DNA of 64,000 nt from Solilutibacter pythonis (GTDB lineage: Bacteria; Pseudomonadota; Gammaproteobacteria; Xanthomonadales; Xanthomonadaceae). Shown in pieces: positions 49,447-56,578 of the stretch. Positions within the stretch are counted from its first letter, which is position 1; each line of letters starts with the position of its first letter. The translations under genes and the position numbers were made by a program. The notes under the pieces are model-generated. The model searched no databases and was not told the DNA's origin. It was given only the letters and a program-made list of their open reading frames with translations. The DNA is taken from NCBI RefSeq assembly GCF_003697345.1, contig NZ_RFLY01000002.1, positions 1-64,000 on the forward strand, in the 5' to 3' direction.

Positions 49447-49522
49447 GCCGGAGTAGCTCAGTTGGTAGAGCACGTCATTCGTAATGATGGGGTCGTAGGT
49501 TCGATTCCTATCTCCGGCACCA
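49447..49522 (+). tRNA. tRNA-Thr (CGT)
   Basis: An intact 76-nt tRNA with encoded CCA. GCCGGAG pairs with CTCCGGC, the D arm is CTCAGTTGGTAGAG, and the anticodon stem CGTCA/TGATG (one G-U pair) encloses loop TTCGTAA with anticodon CGT. The T arm GGTTCGATTCC is normal. It stands 155 bp downstream of a broken copy. Confidence 0.95.
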
Positions 49523-49523
49523 C

Positions 49524-49851
49524 CTAAAGGTGAGAAGGGCAGCCCACAAGGCTGCCCTTCTTGCTTTGCACGTTCTTTGTCCTTCTGGCCTTGGGGAAGC
49601 TCCCCGCGCTGCGCTGCGCCAGGTATTCCGTCAGCAATCCGAGCGGCGGCACGCCGAGCGCCTCAGCGAACTCGACCAGCTCCACGGCGTCGATGCGCCG
49701 CTCCCCGCGCTCTCACTTCGACACGAAGGTCTGCGTGTTCCCAAGTCGCTCGGCCAGATCGACCTGCGACACGCCCGCCCGCTTGCGGGCCGCCTTCAGG
49801 ACGGTCAGTAGGAGTTGATAGTCGGTCGGGGTTGTGGGTCGATTGGGCCAT
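49524..49851 (-). pseudogene. XRE-family regulator with a nonsense codon
   Basis: One minus-strand frame encodes a clear Cro/cI helix-turn-helix (YQLLLTVLKAARKRAGVSQV, DLAERLGNTQTFVSK) and continues after TGA 49,713-49,715 with ERGERRIDAVELVEFAEALG. Homologues have SKWERG here, so TGG probably became TGA. The likely start ATG 49851 is in another frame (MAQSTHNPD), suggesting an added indel near residue 10. The 3' end overlaps the tRNA terminator. Intact, it would bind the symmetrical site at 49,884. Confidence 0.82.
49533..49562 (+). terminator. Hairpin terminator after tRNA-Thr
   Basis: GAAGGGCAGCC and GGCTGCCCTTC pair perfectly around CACAA, followed by a short T-rich tail (TTGCTTT). It lies 10 nt after the tRNA. 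Confidence 0.75.
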
Positions 49852-49883
49852 CGCGCGGTGGCCGGCGGGTCACCGCACGCTAG

Positions 49884-49913
49884 AGTCCGTATTGGATTAG
49901 TCCAAAACAGACT
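49884..49913. promoter_or_regulatory. Candidate operator of the XRE regulator
   Basis: Two nested inverted repeats share one centre: TTGGA-TTAG-TCCAA, flanked at equal distance by AGTC and GACT. It lies in the divergent gap between the dead XRE gene and the gene at 49,943, where such a repressor would act. Confidence 0.6.
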
Positions 49914-49942
49914 ATTTACTGGCGCTGGCTTAGGGGGAGTGC

Positions 49943-50404
49943 ATGAAGCGGATAGGGGTTCCTCTGGTTGTCCTGGTGGTCTTGGCCTGGATCGGGTCGA
50001 AGCTGGTGCCGCGCAGTGAGTCGACAGTCGCCCCCGCGCCTATAGCGGCGGCAGAGCCGTCGCCGAAGCAAGCGCAAGAGCCTGCGGCGCCACAGCCCGA
50101 GCCGGATCGCCCCATGTCGGCGGCCGAGAAGAAGGCGCAGCAGGAGAAGTGGTTCGGCGCCGAAACGATCGTCGCTGCGGAGCGCGCCGTGAGGGCCGAG
50201 CTGAAGGACCCGGACGCCGCGCAGTTCCGCGACGTGCGCGCCAACTACACCGAGGAGTTCGGCGTGGTCGCCTGCGGTCGGGTCAACGGCAAGAACGAGT
50301 TCGGTGGGTACACCGGCTTCCGGTGCTTCGTGTCGGGCGGCAGGAGCGTCATCCTTGAGGGCCGGGACAACATCGCGGATGCCTGGGCCGGCGCCTGTCT
50401 GTAG
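49943..50404 (+). CDS. Membrane-anchored unknown protein
   Basis: The 153-aa product has an N-terminal anchor (MKRIGVPLVVLVVLAWIGSKL), a Pro/Ala-rich spacer to about residue 55 and a small domain (AVRAELKDPDAAQFRDVRAN, YTGFRCFVSGGRSVI) with two cysteines. Similar domains occur in phage- and plasmid-associated exported proteins, with no assigned function. It is divergent from the XRE remnant and may be under the operator at 49,884. Confidence 0.7.
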   Translation: MKRIGVPLVVLVVLAWIGSKLVPRSESTVAPAPIAAAEPSPKQAQEPAAPQPEPDRPMSAAEKKAQQEKWFGAETIVAAERAVRAELKDPDAAQFRDVRANYTEEFGVVACGRVNGKNEFGGYTGFRCFVSGGRSVILEGRDNIADAWAGACL

Positions 50405-50477
50405 GCCTAGGGTGAGCAACTGGACAGCAGCAATTGACAGGGTCTAGGATCATCAACGAGCGGGGGAAAGGATTGAA

Positions 50478-51482
50478 ATGGGGAGATGGGCGAGCCGCCG
50501 ATGGATCGAATGGGCTTGGGGCGTGTGTTTATTCGCTCTGGCCCCGCTTACGTTGGCCGCCTCTGACCTTTCGCCGTTGCGAGCCCAGTTCCAACTGCCC
50601 GACGATCGTGTCGATTACGCCACCGCCAAGCTGGCGGTGAACAGCATCATCGACCCGTCCACCGATACCGCGGCCGTGCGCCGGCAACTCGACCAATGGG
50701 AACGCGCTGTGCGCGGCAACGTGCCCGCCACCCCGACTGCGCGGCAGGTTCTCGACGCCTTGCTCAAGACGCTCTACGTGCCTGGCGAGTGGAACCAGGA
50801 CAAGCCTTTCACCTACGACCTGTCGGACCCGCTGGGTAAAAACCCGAAGAACAAGCAGCTAGCCACCTACTTGGCGACGCGCAAGGGCAACTGCGTTTCA
50901 ATGCCCACCCTCTTTGTCATTTTGGGCCAGCGGCTGGGGCTGACCGTTGCGCTGGCCACGGCACCCAACCACCTGTTGGTGAAGTTCGCCGACGACGAGC
51001 AGCAGATGTGGTTGAACATCGAAGCCACCGCAGGCGGCTTCAAATACGACAGCAGTTACCAGCGCGAAACCGGCATCACAGAGACTGCGTTGAACAACGG
51101 GCTATACCTGCGCCCGCTGCTGCCGCACGAGGGCGTGGGTGCTATCGCCGGCACGCTGATGGAGCACTACGGCGAGAAGAAGGACGCCGACGCGCTCATG
51201 GCCGTGGCCGACTTGGCGCTGGCCGCCAACTCCAAGGACCCGGTGGCGATGATCTGGAAGGCCAACGCCTACTACATCCAGACCGACCAGCGCATCCGGT
51301 CCAAGTATCCGAACGCCGCGGACGTGCCGCCCGAACTGCATGACGAATACTGGTGCCTGTCGCAAGAGAATCTGGCATGGTTCGCCAAGGCCGAATCGCT
51401 CGGCTGGACGCAGAAAACGCCGGAGCAGGAAGCCAGCTACCTACAATCCATTCAGCGCGAACGCGCGAAAAGGGGACAGTGA
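50478..51482 (+). CDS. Exported SirB1/transglutaminase-like protein
   Basis: The 334-aa protein carries a signal peptide (WIEWAWGVCLFALAPLTLAA) and a SirB1-type transglutaminase-like domain: LATRKGNCVSMPTLFVILGQ with the Cys and APNHLLVKF with the His of a cysteine-protease-like triad. The C-terminal 120 residues look like TPR helices (ADALMAVADLALAANSKDPV). AAAGGA lies 8 nt before ATG 50478. Its stop overlaps an ATG (51,482) leading into the Rhs toxin gene, so the two are coupled. It may process or escort that toxin; this is inference. Confidence 0.8.
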   Translation: MGRWASRRWIEWAWGVCLFALAPLTLAASDLSPLRAQFQLPDDRVDYATAKLAVNSIIDPSTDTAAVRRQLDQWERAVRGNVPATPTARQVLDALLKTLYVPGEWNQDKPFTYDLSDPLGKNPKNKQLATYLATRKGNCVSMPTLFVILGQRLGLTVALATAPNHLLVKFADDEQQMWLNIEATAGGFKYDSSYQRETGITETALNNGLYLRPLLPHEGVGAIAGTLMEHYGEKKDADALMAVADLALAANSKDPVAMIWKANAYYIQTDQRIRSKYPNAADVPPELHDEYWCLSQENLAWFAKAESLGWTQKTPEQEASYLQSIQRERAKRGQ

Positions 51483-51510
51483 TGCGCTTGCCATTCCAGG
51501 ACTGTTGACC

Positions 51511-52233
51511 GTGGTGCTGTGCGCCATCGCCTCCGACGCGTCGGCTCGGTTCGTTTCAGCCGACCCCGTACAAGCCGACCCGAATACGGGCGCCAACTAC
51601 AACCGCTACTGGTACGGGAACAACAATCCCTATCGCTTCACCGACCCGGACGGGCGCCTGTCGCGTGGCACTGGCTGGACGGACAGGCAGTGGAAGCAGT
51701 TCGACCGCGCCCAGCAGAGCGCCGCCGGCAGCTTGGAAAAGGCGGCGGGCAAGATCAACAGTGCACTGGCCGAAGGTGGCAAGGCGCTCCAGCGTGCTGA
51801 GAAGTCTTTCGAACGTAACTTCGGTGCTGGCTCAGCTACGCCAGAGAACATGGCCAAGGCTGCCTCAGATATGAGTTCAATGGCTGCGGCATTGCGAGAT
51901 ACCAGTGCGGGAGCTATTCCAGCTAATGGAATGACGGGCGCACAAATCAATGCCACGTATGGGGCCGGTGGAGATACCTTGGCGGGGGTGCCTACCACCG
52001 GGCCGAAAATGGTCATCGTCAATACTACGCATGCGAGTTTCAATGATCCGTCGAGGTTAGCTTGGGGTGCGGGTCACGAAACGGGGCATGCCGTGCTGGG
52101 GTATAAGGACCAGTTCTTCAATGGCGACACGGCATACAAGTTCGGGACACCTCAGCAACAAAATATCTTCAAGACGCTGCCCAGCCGGCAGCGCCTTATC
52201 AATCCTGACCACATCATGGACCAGGCTCGATGA
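51511..52233 (+). CDS. Rhs C-terminal toxin fragment with HExxH metallopeptidase motif
   Basis: The product starts almost directly with the Rhs core end (ARFVSADPVQADPNTG, RYWYGNNNPYRFTDPDGR) and continues as a variable tip domain containing GHETGHAVLG, an HExxH zinc-protease motif. The long YD-repeat barrel is absent. ATG 51482, coupled to the upstream gene, would give MRLP plus a signal-like PGLLTVVLCAIASDASA if one base were restored near 51,494, so either a frameshift has occurred or translation starts at GTG 51511 or TTG 51505. The adjacent lipoprotein overlaps it by 4 bp. Confidence 0.7.
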   Translation: MVLCAIASDASARFVSADPVQADPNTGANYNRYWYGNNNPYRFTDPDGRLSRGTGWTDRQWKQFDRAQQSAAGSLEKAAGKINSALAEGGKALQRAEKSFERNFGAGSATPENMAKAASDMSSMAAALRDTSAGAIPANGMTGAQINATYGAGGDTLAGVPTTGPKMVIVNTTHASFNDPSRLAWGAGHETGHAVLGYKDQFFNGDTAYKFGTPQQQNIFKTLPSRQRLINPDHIMDQAR

Positions 52234-52661
52234 GCAGGTTTCTGGCAGTCGCCTTGCTGTGCATGGCGATAACTGCCTGTGCTAGTCCATTTCGACGCGC
52301 AGAACCGCAGGATTTCAGTGTTTCGGTGGTTGATAATCCGACGGAGAAGCGATACGACGTAGCCCTAACGTCTGCCGTCGGCGCGCCCTTATGCCTTTCG
52401 AAGGAAAGCTGGCCTGCCGAAGACGGCACATTTCCGATGGGGTACGAAGGTGCAGTCTTGACCACGACCACCGGTCCTCTGCATCCGAAAGCAGCCATGA
52501 CGGCATATTGCCCCGGAGGATGTGGTGAGGTTCGCTTGGAGCCAGGCCAAACTTTACGGGCAAGCATTGCCTACGCAGCATTTGGTGATGCGGAAGTAAT
52601 CGCAGTTGACCCCGCTCGATCGCTATCATTTCCCGTTTATCCCTACTATTGCACACGGTAG
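52230..52661 (+). CDS. Lipoprotein, probable immunity partner of the Rhs toxin
   Basis: The 143-aa lipoprotein (MSRFLAVALLCMAITAC, Cys17) has a beta-rich mature part with four cysteines (SAVGAPLCLSKESWP, AYCPGGCGEVRLEPG, PYYC). Its ATG overlaps the toxin stop (ATGA), the typical toxin-immunity arrangement. A lipoprotein immunity would place toxin action in the periplasm, consistent with a secreted metallopeptidase. Function is inferred from position. Confidence 0.7.
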   Translation: MSRFLAVALLCMAITACASPFRRAEPQDFSVSVVDNPTEKRYDVALTSAVGAPLCLSKESWPAEDGTFPMGYEGAVLTTTTGPLHPKAAMTAYCPGGCGEVRLEPGQTLRASIAYAAFGDAEVIAVDPARSLSFPVYPYYCTR

Positions 52662-52754
52662 TTTGTGCTTCCCATAACGCCTTGGTCATTTTTGATGGAT
52701 GACCAGGAATGAAGGCAATCAAATCTACAAGATCCGAGTGGAAGAGCCGAAGAA

Positions 52755-53129
52755 ATGACCGCCGACTTCTTGGCCTCCAAGATAGAAGGGTACTCGTCGA
52801 ATAGCTTGGATGAGAGGACGGTCCGGTATCTCGAAAACTATTGGACCGATCGCGAATCGTTTAAGCGTGATTGGGTGTATCTCCTCGAATCCGTATTCAA
52901 GCGAGCTTCCGGAAAAGTATCTGTCGCCGGCAACCTGGTCGCTGACTTCATGCAGGGAGGGATACTCTTCACAGAAGACGAGTTTTCATCATTTGTCGCT
53001 CGCACAAAAGAAAGCGGGGCGACGAGGTTTGCCGTCGTTGAAGACATCGGACAATCCGATTGGGGCTCGTTGAAGGAGCTTGATTTTTTAGGTTCTCATA
53101 CCCTATTGGAGTTGGATGGAGTGAGATGA
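52755..53129 (+). CDS. Unknown small acidic protein
   Basis: The 124-aa soluble protein (SLDERTVRYLENYWTDRESF, VEDIGQSDWGSLKELDFLGS) has lower G+C and different codon use from the core genome, like many orphan immunity proteins. No signal peptide is visible. Its stop overlaps the start of the next short gene (ATGA). No family recognised; a cytosolic immunity role is possible but unproven. Confidence 0.6.
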   Translation: MTADFLASKIEGYSSNSLDERTVRYLENYWTDRESFKRDWVYLLESVFKRASGKVSVAGNLVADFMQGGILFTEDEFSSFVARTKESGATRFAVVEDIGQSDWGSLKELDFLGSHTLLELDGVR

Positions 53130-53284
53130 CCCATTCTTCGATCCTTGCTCAAGACATATTTGAGAGGCCAATAAGGTGCTTCTTCGTTATCGCGGATAAC
53201 GGAAAGTTTGGCAAATTTGCCAACAACGATGCAGACCCTCCGTACGACCTGATTTTTCATGCACGAGAAGCCTCGTGTATTTAA
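53126..53284 (+). CDS. Short gene, probably truncated at the high-G+C junction
   Basis: A 52-codon frame starts inside the previous stop (ATGA overlap) and encodes MTHSSILAQDIFERPIRCFF followed by a soluble stretch ending REASCI. It stops within a few bases of an abrupt change to very high G+C DNA, so the original 3' part may have been lost. Unknown function. Confidence 0.5.
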   Translation: MTHSSILAQDIFERPIRCFFVIADNGKFGKFANNDADPPYDLIFHAREASCI

Positions 53285-53620
53285 CGTGACTTGGATCGCA
53301 CCAGGCGGCCCGTAGCGCGTCCGGGCGCCGTGGCCTCGGAGCTTGGTTGCCCGGGCAGCGCCGAGTGGCCCGGGCTCACCGGGGAGCACGGACATGTTGG
53401 TGTCGGCGCGTGAGTCGGGCCGGTACTATGTGAGTTAATCGGGCTGGCGATCTGCCCGAGGATTGCCGGCAGTTGCTACGGCGGTCAGAAGTGCCTTTGG
53501 CGGCAAGAACAGCTGAGGCCCGCCCCGACACCGACTGACGGGGAGCACGGGTCCATCTCTGCGACGAACAGCAGGCAGTCATCCCGCGGCACCGCCGCAC
53601 TGACTGACCTGGAGGCCGAG

Positions 53621-53893
53621 ATGGCTACCCCCTACGAACCAAAGAAGCTCTCCCCCGAGGAGCTGGCGGAGCTGCACGCGCTCCCCGACGACGCGCTGGC
53701 TACCGCCCAGGAGGCGGCCGCGTTCCTGCGCCTCAAGTACAACACATTGTCCTGGTACCGCTGCAACGGCGGGGGCCCGAAGTACGTCCGCGTCGGGCCG
53801 AAGCTGATCCGCTACCGCATGGGCGACCTGCGCGAGTATGCGAAGGGCCAGCCGATGGGTGAGGGAATGCGGAAGGTCGGCACCGCGAGATGA
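53621..53893 (+). CDS. AlpA-like helix-turn-helix protein
   Basis: The 90-aa product contains a MerR/excisionase-type DNA-binding fold: LATAQEAAAFLRLKYNTLSW, then PKYVRVGPKLIRYRMGDLREY. A GGAGG lies just upstream of ATG 53621. It is probably the regulator of the high-G+C insert. The next short gene overlaps its stop. Confidence 0.8.
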   Translation: MATPYEPKKLSPEELAELHALPDDALATAQEAAAFLRLKYNTLSWYRCNGGGPKYVRVGPKLIRYRMGDLREYAKGQPMGEGMRKVGTAR

Positions 53894-53997
53894 CCTGCAT
53901 CGGCCCGGTGTCGCGCCTGGACGCCGAGACCTGGGAGCGCATGTCACAGGAATACGAGGGGTGGCGCGAGCATGGCAGCGTCAACCGCGGGCACTAA
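53890..53997 (+). CDS. Very small gene linked to the AlpA-like regulator
   Basis: This 35-aa frame (MTCIGPVSRLDAETWERMSQ, then an acidic and basic tail) overlaps the previous stop by 4 bp (ATGA) and the next start by 26 bp. The coupling supports translation. No function known. Confidence 0.45.
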   Translation: MTCIGPVSRLDAETWERMSQEYEGWREHGSVNRGH

Positions 53998-54418
53998 CGG
54001 CCACGCGGTCGCCGTCGAGGTGGACGGGGTGCGATACCCCTCCGCCAGGTCGGCGGCCCAGGCGCTCGGCGTGGGCTACAGCATGGTCACGGCCCGCGCG
54101 CACGACCCCAGGCACCCGGACTACCGATGGCTCGGCGCCACGCCCGCAAAGCGCCAGGTGCACGATCCCGCGACGGTGCGGATGGGCAGGGAGCTCATCG
54201 CGCCCGCACGGTGGCCGAACGACGGCGGCGCGCGACGCACGCCCGTGATGGACACGAACTTCGATCCCCCACGGCTTGTGCGCTGGGTCGGTTGGCTCCG
54301 CTGCATGTGCTGCGGCCGTCCCCACTTCTCGGAGGACGTGGCCCGCGCCCGCGTGTGCGTGGAGTGCGGCGGCTCCGGAGGCTGGGCCGTCGGTGTGCGC
54401 CCGGACAGGGACGCCTGA
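53972..54418 (+). CDS. Zinc-ribbon protein of phage/plasmid type
   Basis: The 148-aa product has an N-terminal segment like a small DNA-binding repeat (GVRYPSARSAAQALGVGYSM) and a C-terminal zinc ribbon formed by LRCMCCGRPHF and VCVECGGSGGW (two CxxC pairs). Such proteins accompany phage and plasmid modules. It overlaps the preceding tiny gene. Specific role unknown. Confidence 0.65.
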   Translation: MAASTAGTNGHAVAVEVDGVRYPSARSAAQALGVGYSMVTARAHDPRHPDYRWLGATPAKRQVHDPATVRMGRELIAPARWPNDGGARRTPVMDTNFDPPRLVRWVGWLRCMCCGRPHFSEDVARARVCVECGGSGGWAVGVRPDRDA

Positions 54419-54642
54419 CATCGCATCGGCGGGCGGCGCGACGCCAAGCCCATGATCCGCAAGCCGCGGTGACGGCGGCAGCTCCGAGGGAAACACGCCC
54501 GGGAAACAATGGCGTTCGCGGCCAGTGCTCCGCGACACATTGAAGGCATCCGGTCAGCGCATTGGCGCGCAGACCACCCCACGGTTGGGGATGCGCTCGT
54601 GACAGGCGACCGGAGGACCAACCTCACAGGAGCAAACGAGCC

Positions 54643-55365
54643 ATGAAGATCACCCTCAGCGACACCCCCCTACTCACGCCCCAGCAGATCGGCGAGCTCG
54701 CCTCGACCCTCGACCTGCTGCACAAGCGCACCCTCACCGCCATCGAGCGGCTGAACAAGGACATCGCGACCCGCAAGCAGCAGATCGCCGCGCGCTGGAA
54801 GAGCGCGCCCGGCATCGGTGCTGGCGAAGTCGCCCGCTTCGCCGAGCACGAGACGGTCTCCACCGTCCGCGAGATCAAGGACAACTCCAAGGCCGAGCTG
54901 GACAATATCCTCAAGGACGCGGGCGCCCCGCACGCCCAGCTGATCGGCCAGCGCCAGTTCTACGACTCCCCGGCGAAGGTCCTGGGCCGCGCGGCCCAGG
55001 GCGACCCGAAGCGCACCGAGTACCTCCAGCAGCTCCAGCACGCAGGCCCCGCCGAGCTCGGCCACATGGCCCAGGTCGCCGTAGACACGCGCAACGTCGC
55101 ACTGGCGTCTGCCGTGCTGTCCCTGATCGACCGCATGCCCAGCAAGGACCGCCCGGTCGGCCCGGCCGAGCTGGCGTCGGCGATGAAGCAGGACGACTTC
55201 CTGAAGGTCTAGGAGTACATCAAGCTGGGCGACGCGCGCCTCCAGGGCATCCTGGTCGCCATCCGCGCCTGGAACGCCGGCAAGTCCAACCCGCTCGGCT
55301 CGCTCCAGCTCGCCATGCGCGAGCGCGACATCGACCACGACCTGATCGGGAGCGACGATGCGTAA
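54643..55365 (+). pseudogene. Unknown helical protein with an in-frame amber codon
   Basis: ATG 54643 follows AGGAG by 10 nt. The frame encodes a helical protein (LASTLDLLHKRTLTAIERLN, then TEYLQQLQHAGPAELGHMAQ) and hits TAG at 55,210-55,212 after KQDDFLKV. The same frame continues for 50 codons (EYIKLGDARLQGILVAIRAW, DIDHDLIGS) to TAA 55,363, with the same composition. A CAG to TAG change is likely. The shortened 189-aa product may or may not work. The protein resembles phage/plasmid genes but no family is recognised. Confidence 0.7.
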
Positions 55366-55609
55366 GCTGGCCCACTACTCGATCGACCACCCGGTGGCCA
55401 TCGCGCTGTCCGGCATGGTCAGCACCCTGCGCACGGGCGGCGACCTCCTCGCGTCCTTGGCTGAGCGGGCCGAGGCCGCGGGCGTCCGCCCGTACTCCGA
55501 ATACTTCGACGACGCGGCGCGCCTCGCGGGCATACCGTACTGCCGCGCGCTGGACCTGTACGTGGACCGAGAGACCAAGTGCTGGGCCGACCGGTTGAGA
55601 TACGGGTAG
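55358..55609 (+). CDS. Small unknown protein of the high-G+C insert
   Basis: The 83-aa product (MRKLAHYSIDHPVAIALSGM, LARLAERAEAAG-like helices and YFDDAARLAGIPYCRALDLY) starts 8 bp before the end of the readthrough frame of the previous gene, which suggests the two were originally coupled. It ends 2 bp before the junction with the cassette array. No family recognised. Confidence 0.55.
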   Translation: MRKLAHYSIDHPVAIALSGMVSTLRTGGDLLASLAERAEAAGVRPYSEYFDDAARLAGIPYCRALDLYVDRETKCWADRLRYG

Positions 55610-55614
55610 GCGCA

Positions 55615-55707
55615 CCTCGGCTGGCTGGATGCGCAAGCACCCAAGCCAGTGCATGAGGCGAGTAGAAAACTCGCTAGTGTGCCGAGTGTGGATATTCGGA
55701 TTGCCAT
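55615..55707 (-). pseudogene. Truncated lipoprotein gene of cassette A
   Basis: Only the start remains: MAIRISTLGTLASFLLASC and about 12 further residues, nearly identical to the signal region of the lipoprotein at 58,488-59,012. The high-G+C insert then begins. The upstream leader (A) is present, so this was once a cassette of the array. Confidence 0.85.
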
Positions 55708-55953
55708 GCGGTTCTCCCGCCACCCATCACATGGGTCGCAGTCTAGCCAGAGATGGACTTTGATCCTGCCTTTCCAGACTGGGAATTTTTCTACTGTGGC
55801 GTCAGAGAACGCCTCGATTGGCGGCGCAATGCTCGGAGGTCTGCCACTCAACTGGGGGCGATAGCCTGCGGGCACTGTATGCACAGGTCGGGGACAGGTC
55901 GCTTGACGGCTGGCGCCGCCCACACCTCACCCCCCCCCTGAGCATGCTTCACC
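55708..55953 (-). repeat. Cassette leader, copy A
   Basis: This leader runs up to the truncated lipoprotein start and matches copies B and D along most of its length, including the core GCAGTCTAGCC and the far-end motif CCTGAGCATGCTTCAC at 55,938. It lacks about 100 bp of the middle found in B and D and has more substitutions. It lies directly after the membrane-protein gene at 55,988. Confidence 0.9.
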
Positions 55954-55987
55954 CCCGGAAAGCTCAATTTCGCATACTCCCCCAATC

Positions 55988-56554
55988 TCACTGCTTGGGA
56001 CGTGGCTTGGCTTGCCGGTACTGGCGCTTGTCGCCCGTTCGCTGCCCATTGGGATCGGTGTTGGTACACACACGGCCACCGCAGATGACCGCATCGGATG
56101 CGTAATACGCTTGGAGGATGGGGATGGCGTTTTCGTAACGCTGGAGTTCTTCCTTGGCGGCGGAGAGTTCGCGGTGGTAATAGCCCAATACGGCCCAGCC
56201 GACGAGAAGGACGAGCAACAGGATCGTACCGGCGGCGGCGAACCACAGCCAGACGGTCTTGCTGGCCCCCTGCAAATGCGCGGAGGTGGCCGAGACGGCT
56301 CGGTCGTATTCCCGGGCGACGGGTGACACCGCGTCCTTGGCCTCCTTGGCGATCTGAGTGCTGGCGCCACTGACGATGCCATCCACCCGCCGATGTACCT
56401 GCGCGACTTCGCCTTGCAATGCCCGCATTCGTTGGTCGAATGCGGCTTGCATGCGTGCCTCGCGTTGCTCGAACTTGGCCAGCAAGGCGGATTGCAGTTT
56501 GAGTGTGTTTTGAAGCGATGCCAGTAGGGTGGGAAGTGCTTGTTCGTTGGACAT
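55988..56554 (-). CDS. Coiled-coil membrane protein
   Basis: The 188-aa protein has a helical, coiled-coil-like N-terminal half (ALLAKFEQREARMQAAFDQR), one membrane helix near residues 103-125 (TVWLWFAAAGTILLLVLLVG) and a C-terminal tail with ASDAVICGGRVCTNTDP and many basic residues. It starts 24 nt after the GH24-RTX gene and ends before leader A, so it belongs to the same cassette. It somewhat recalls membrane proteins found next to mobilisation genes on xanthomonad plasmids. An accessory role in effector export or immunity is possible. Confidence 0.7.
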   Translation of the reverse strand: MSNEQALPTLLASLQNTLKLQSALLAKFEQREARMQAAFDQRMRALQGEVAQVHRRVDGIVSGASTQIAKEAKDAVSPVAREYDRAVSATSAHLQGASKTVWLWFAAAGTILLLVLLVGWAVLGYYHRELSAAKEELQRYENAIPILQAYYASDAVICGGRVCTNTDPNGQRTGDKRQYRQAKPRPKQ

Positions 56555-56578
56555 GGGGGTTCCGATACCGATGGACGA

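Larger units (their letters stand above)
53285..55611. mobile_element. 2.3-kb very high-G+C insert
   Basis: From about 53,285 to 55,611 the DNA becomes markedly richer in G+C, with C/G-ending codons unlike the flanks. It holds an AlpA-like regulator, a zinc-ribbon protein and other phage/plasmid-like genes, all on the plus strand. Its right edge cuts a lipoprotein gene of the cassette array (55,615-55,707), and its left edge follows a shortened gene. The first 336 bp (to 53,620) contain no gene I can support. No transposase, integrase or obvious end repeats are visible, so the mechanism of insertion is unknown. Confidence 0.65.
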
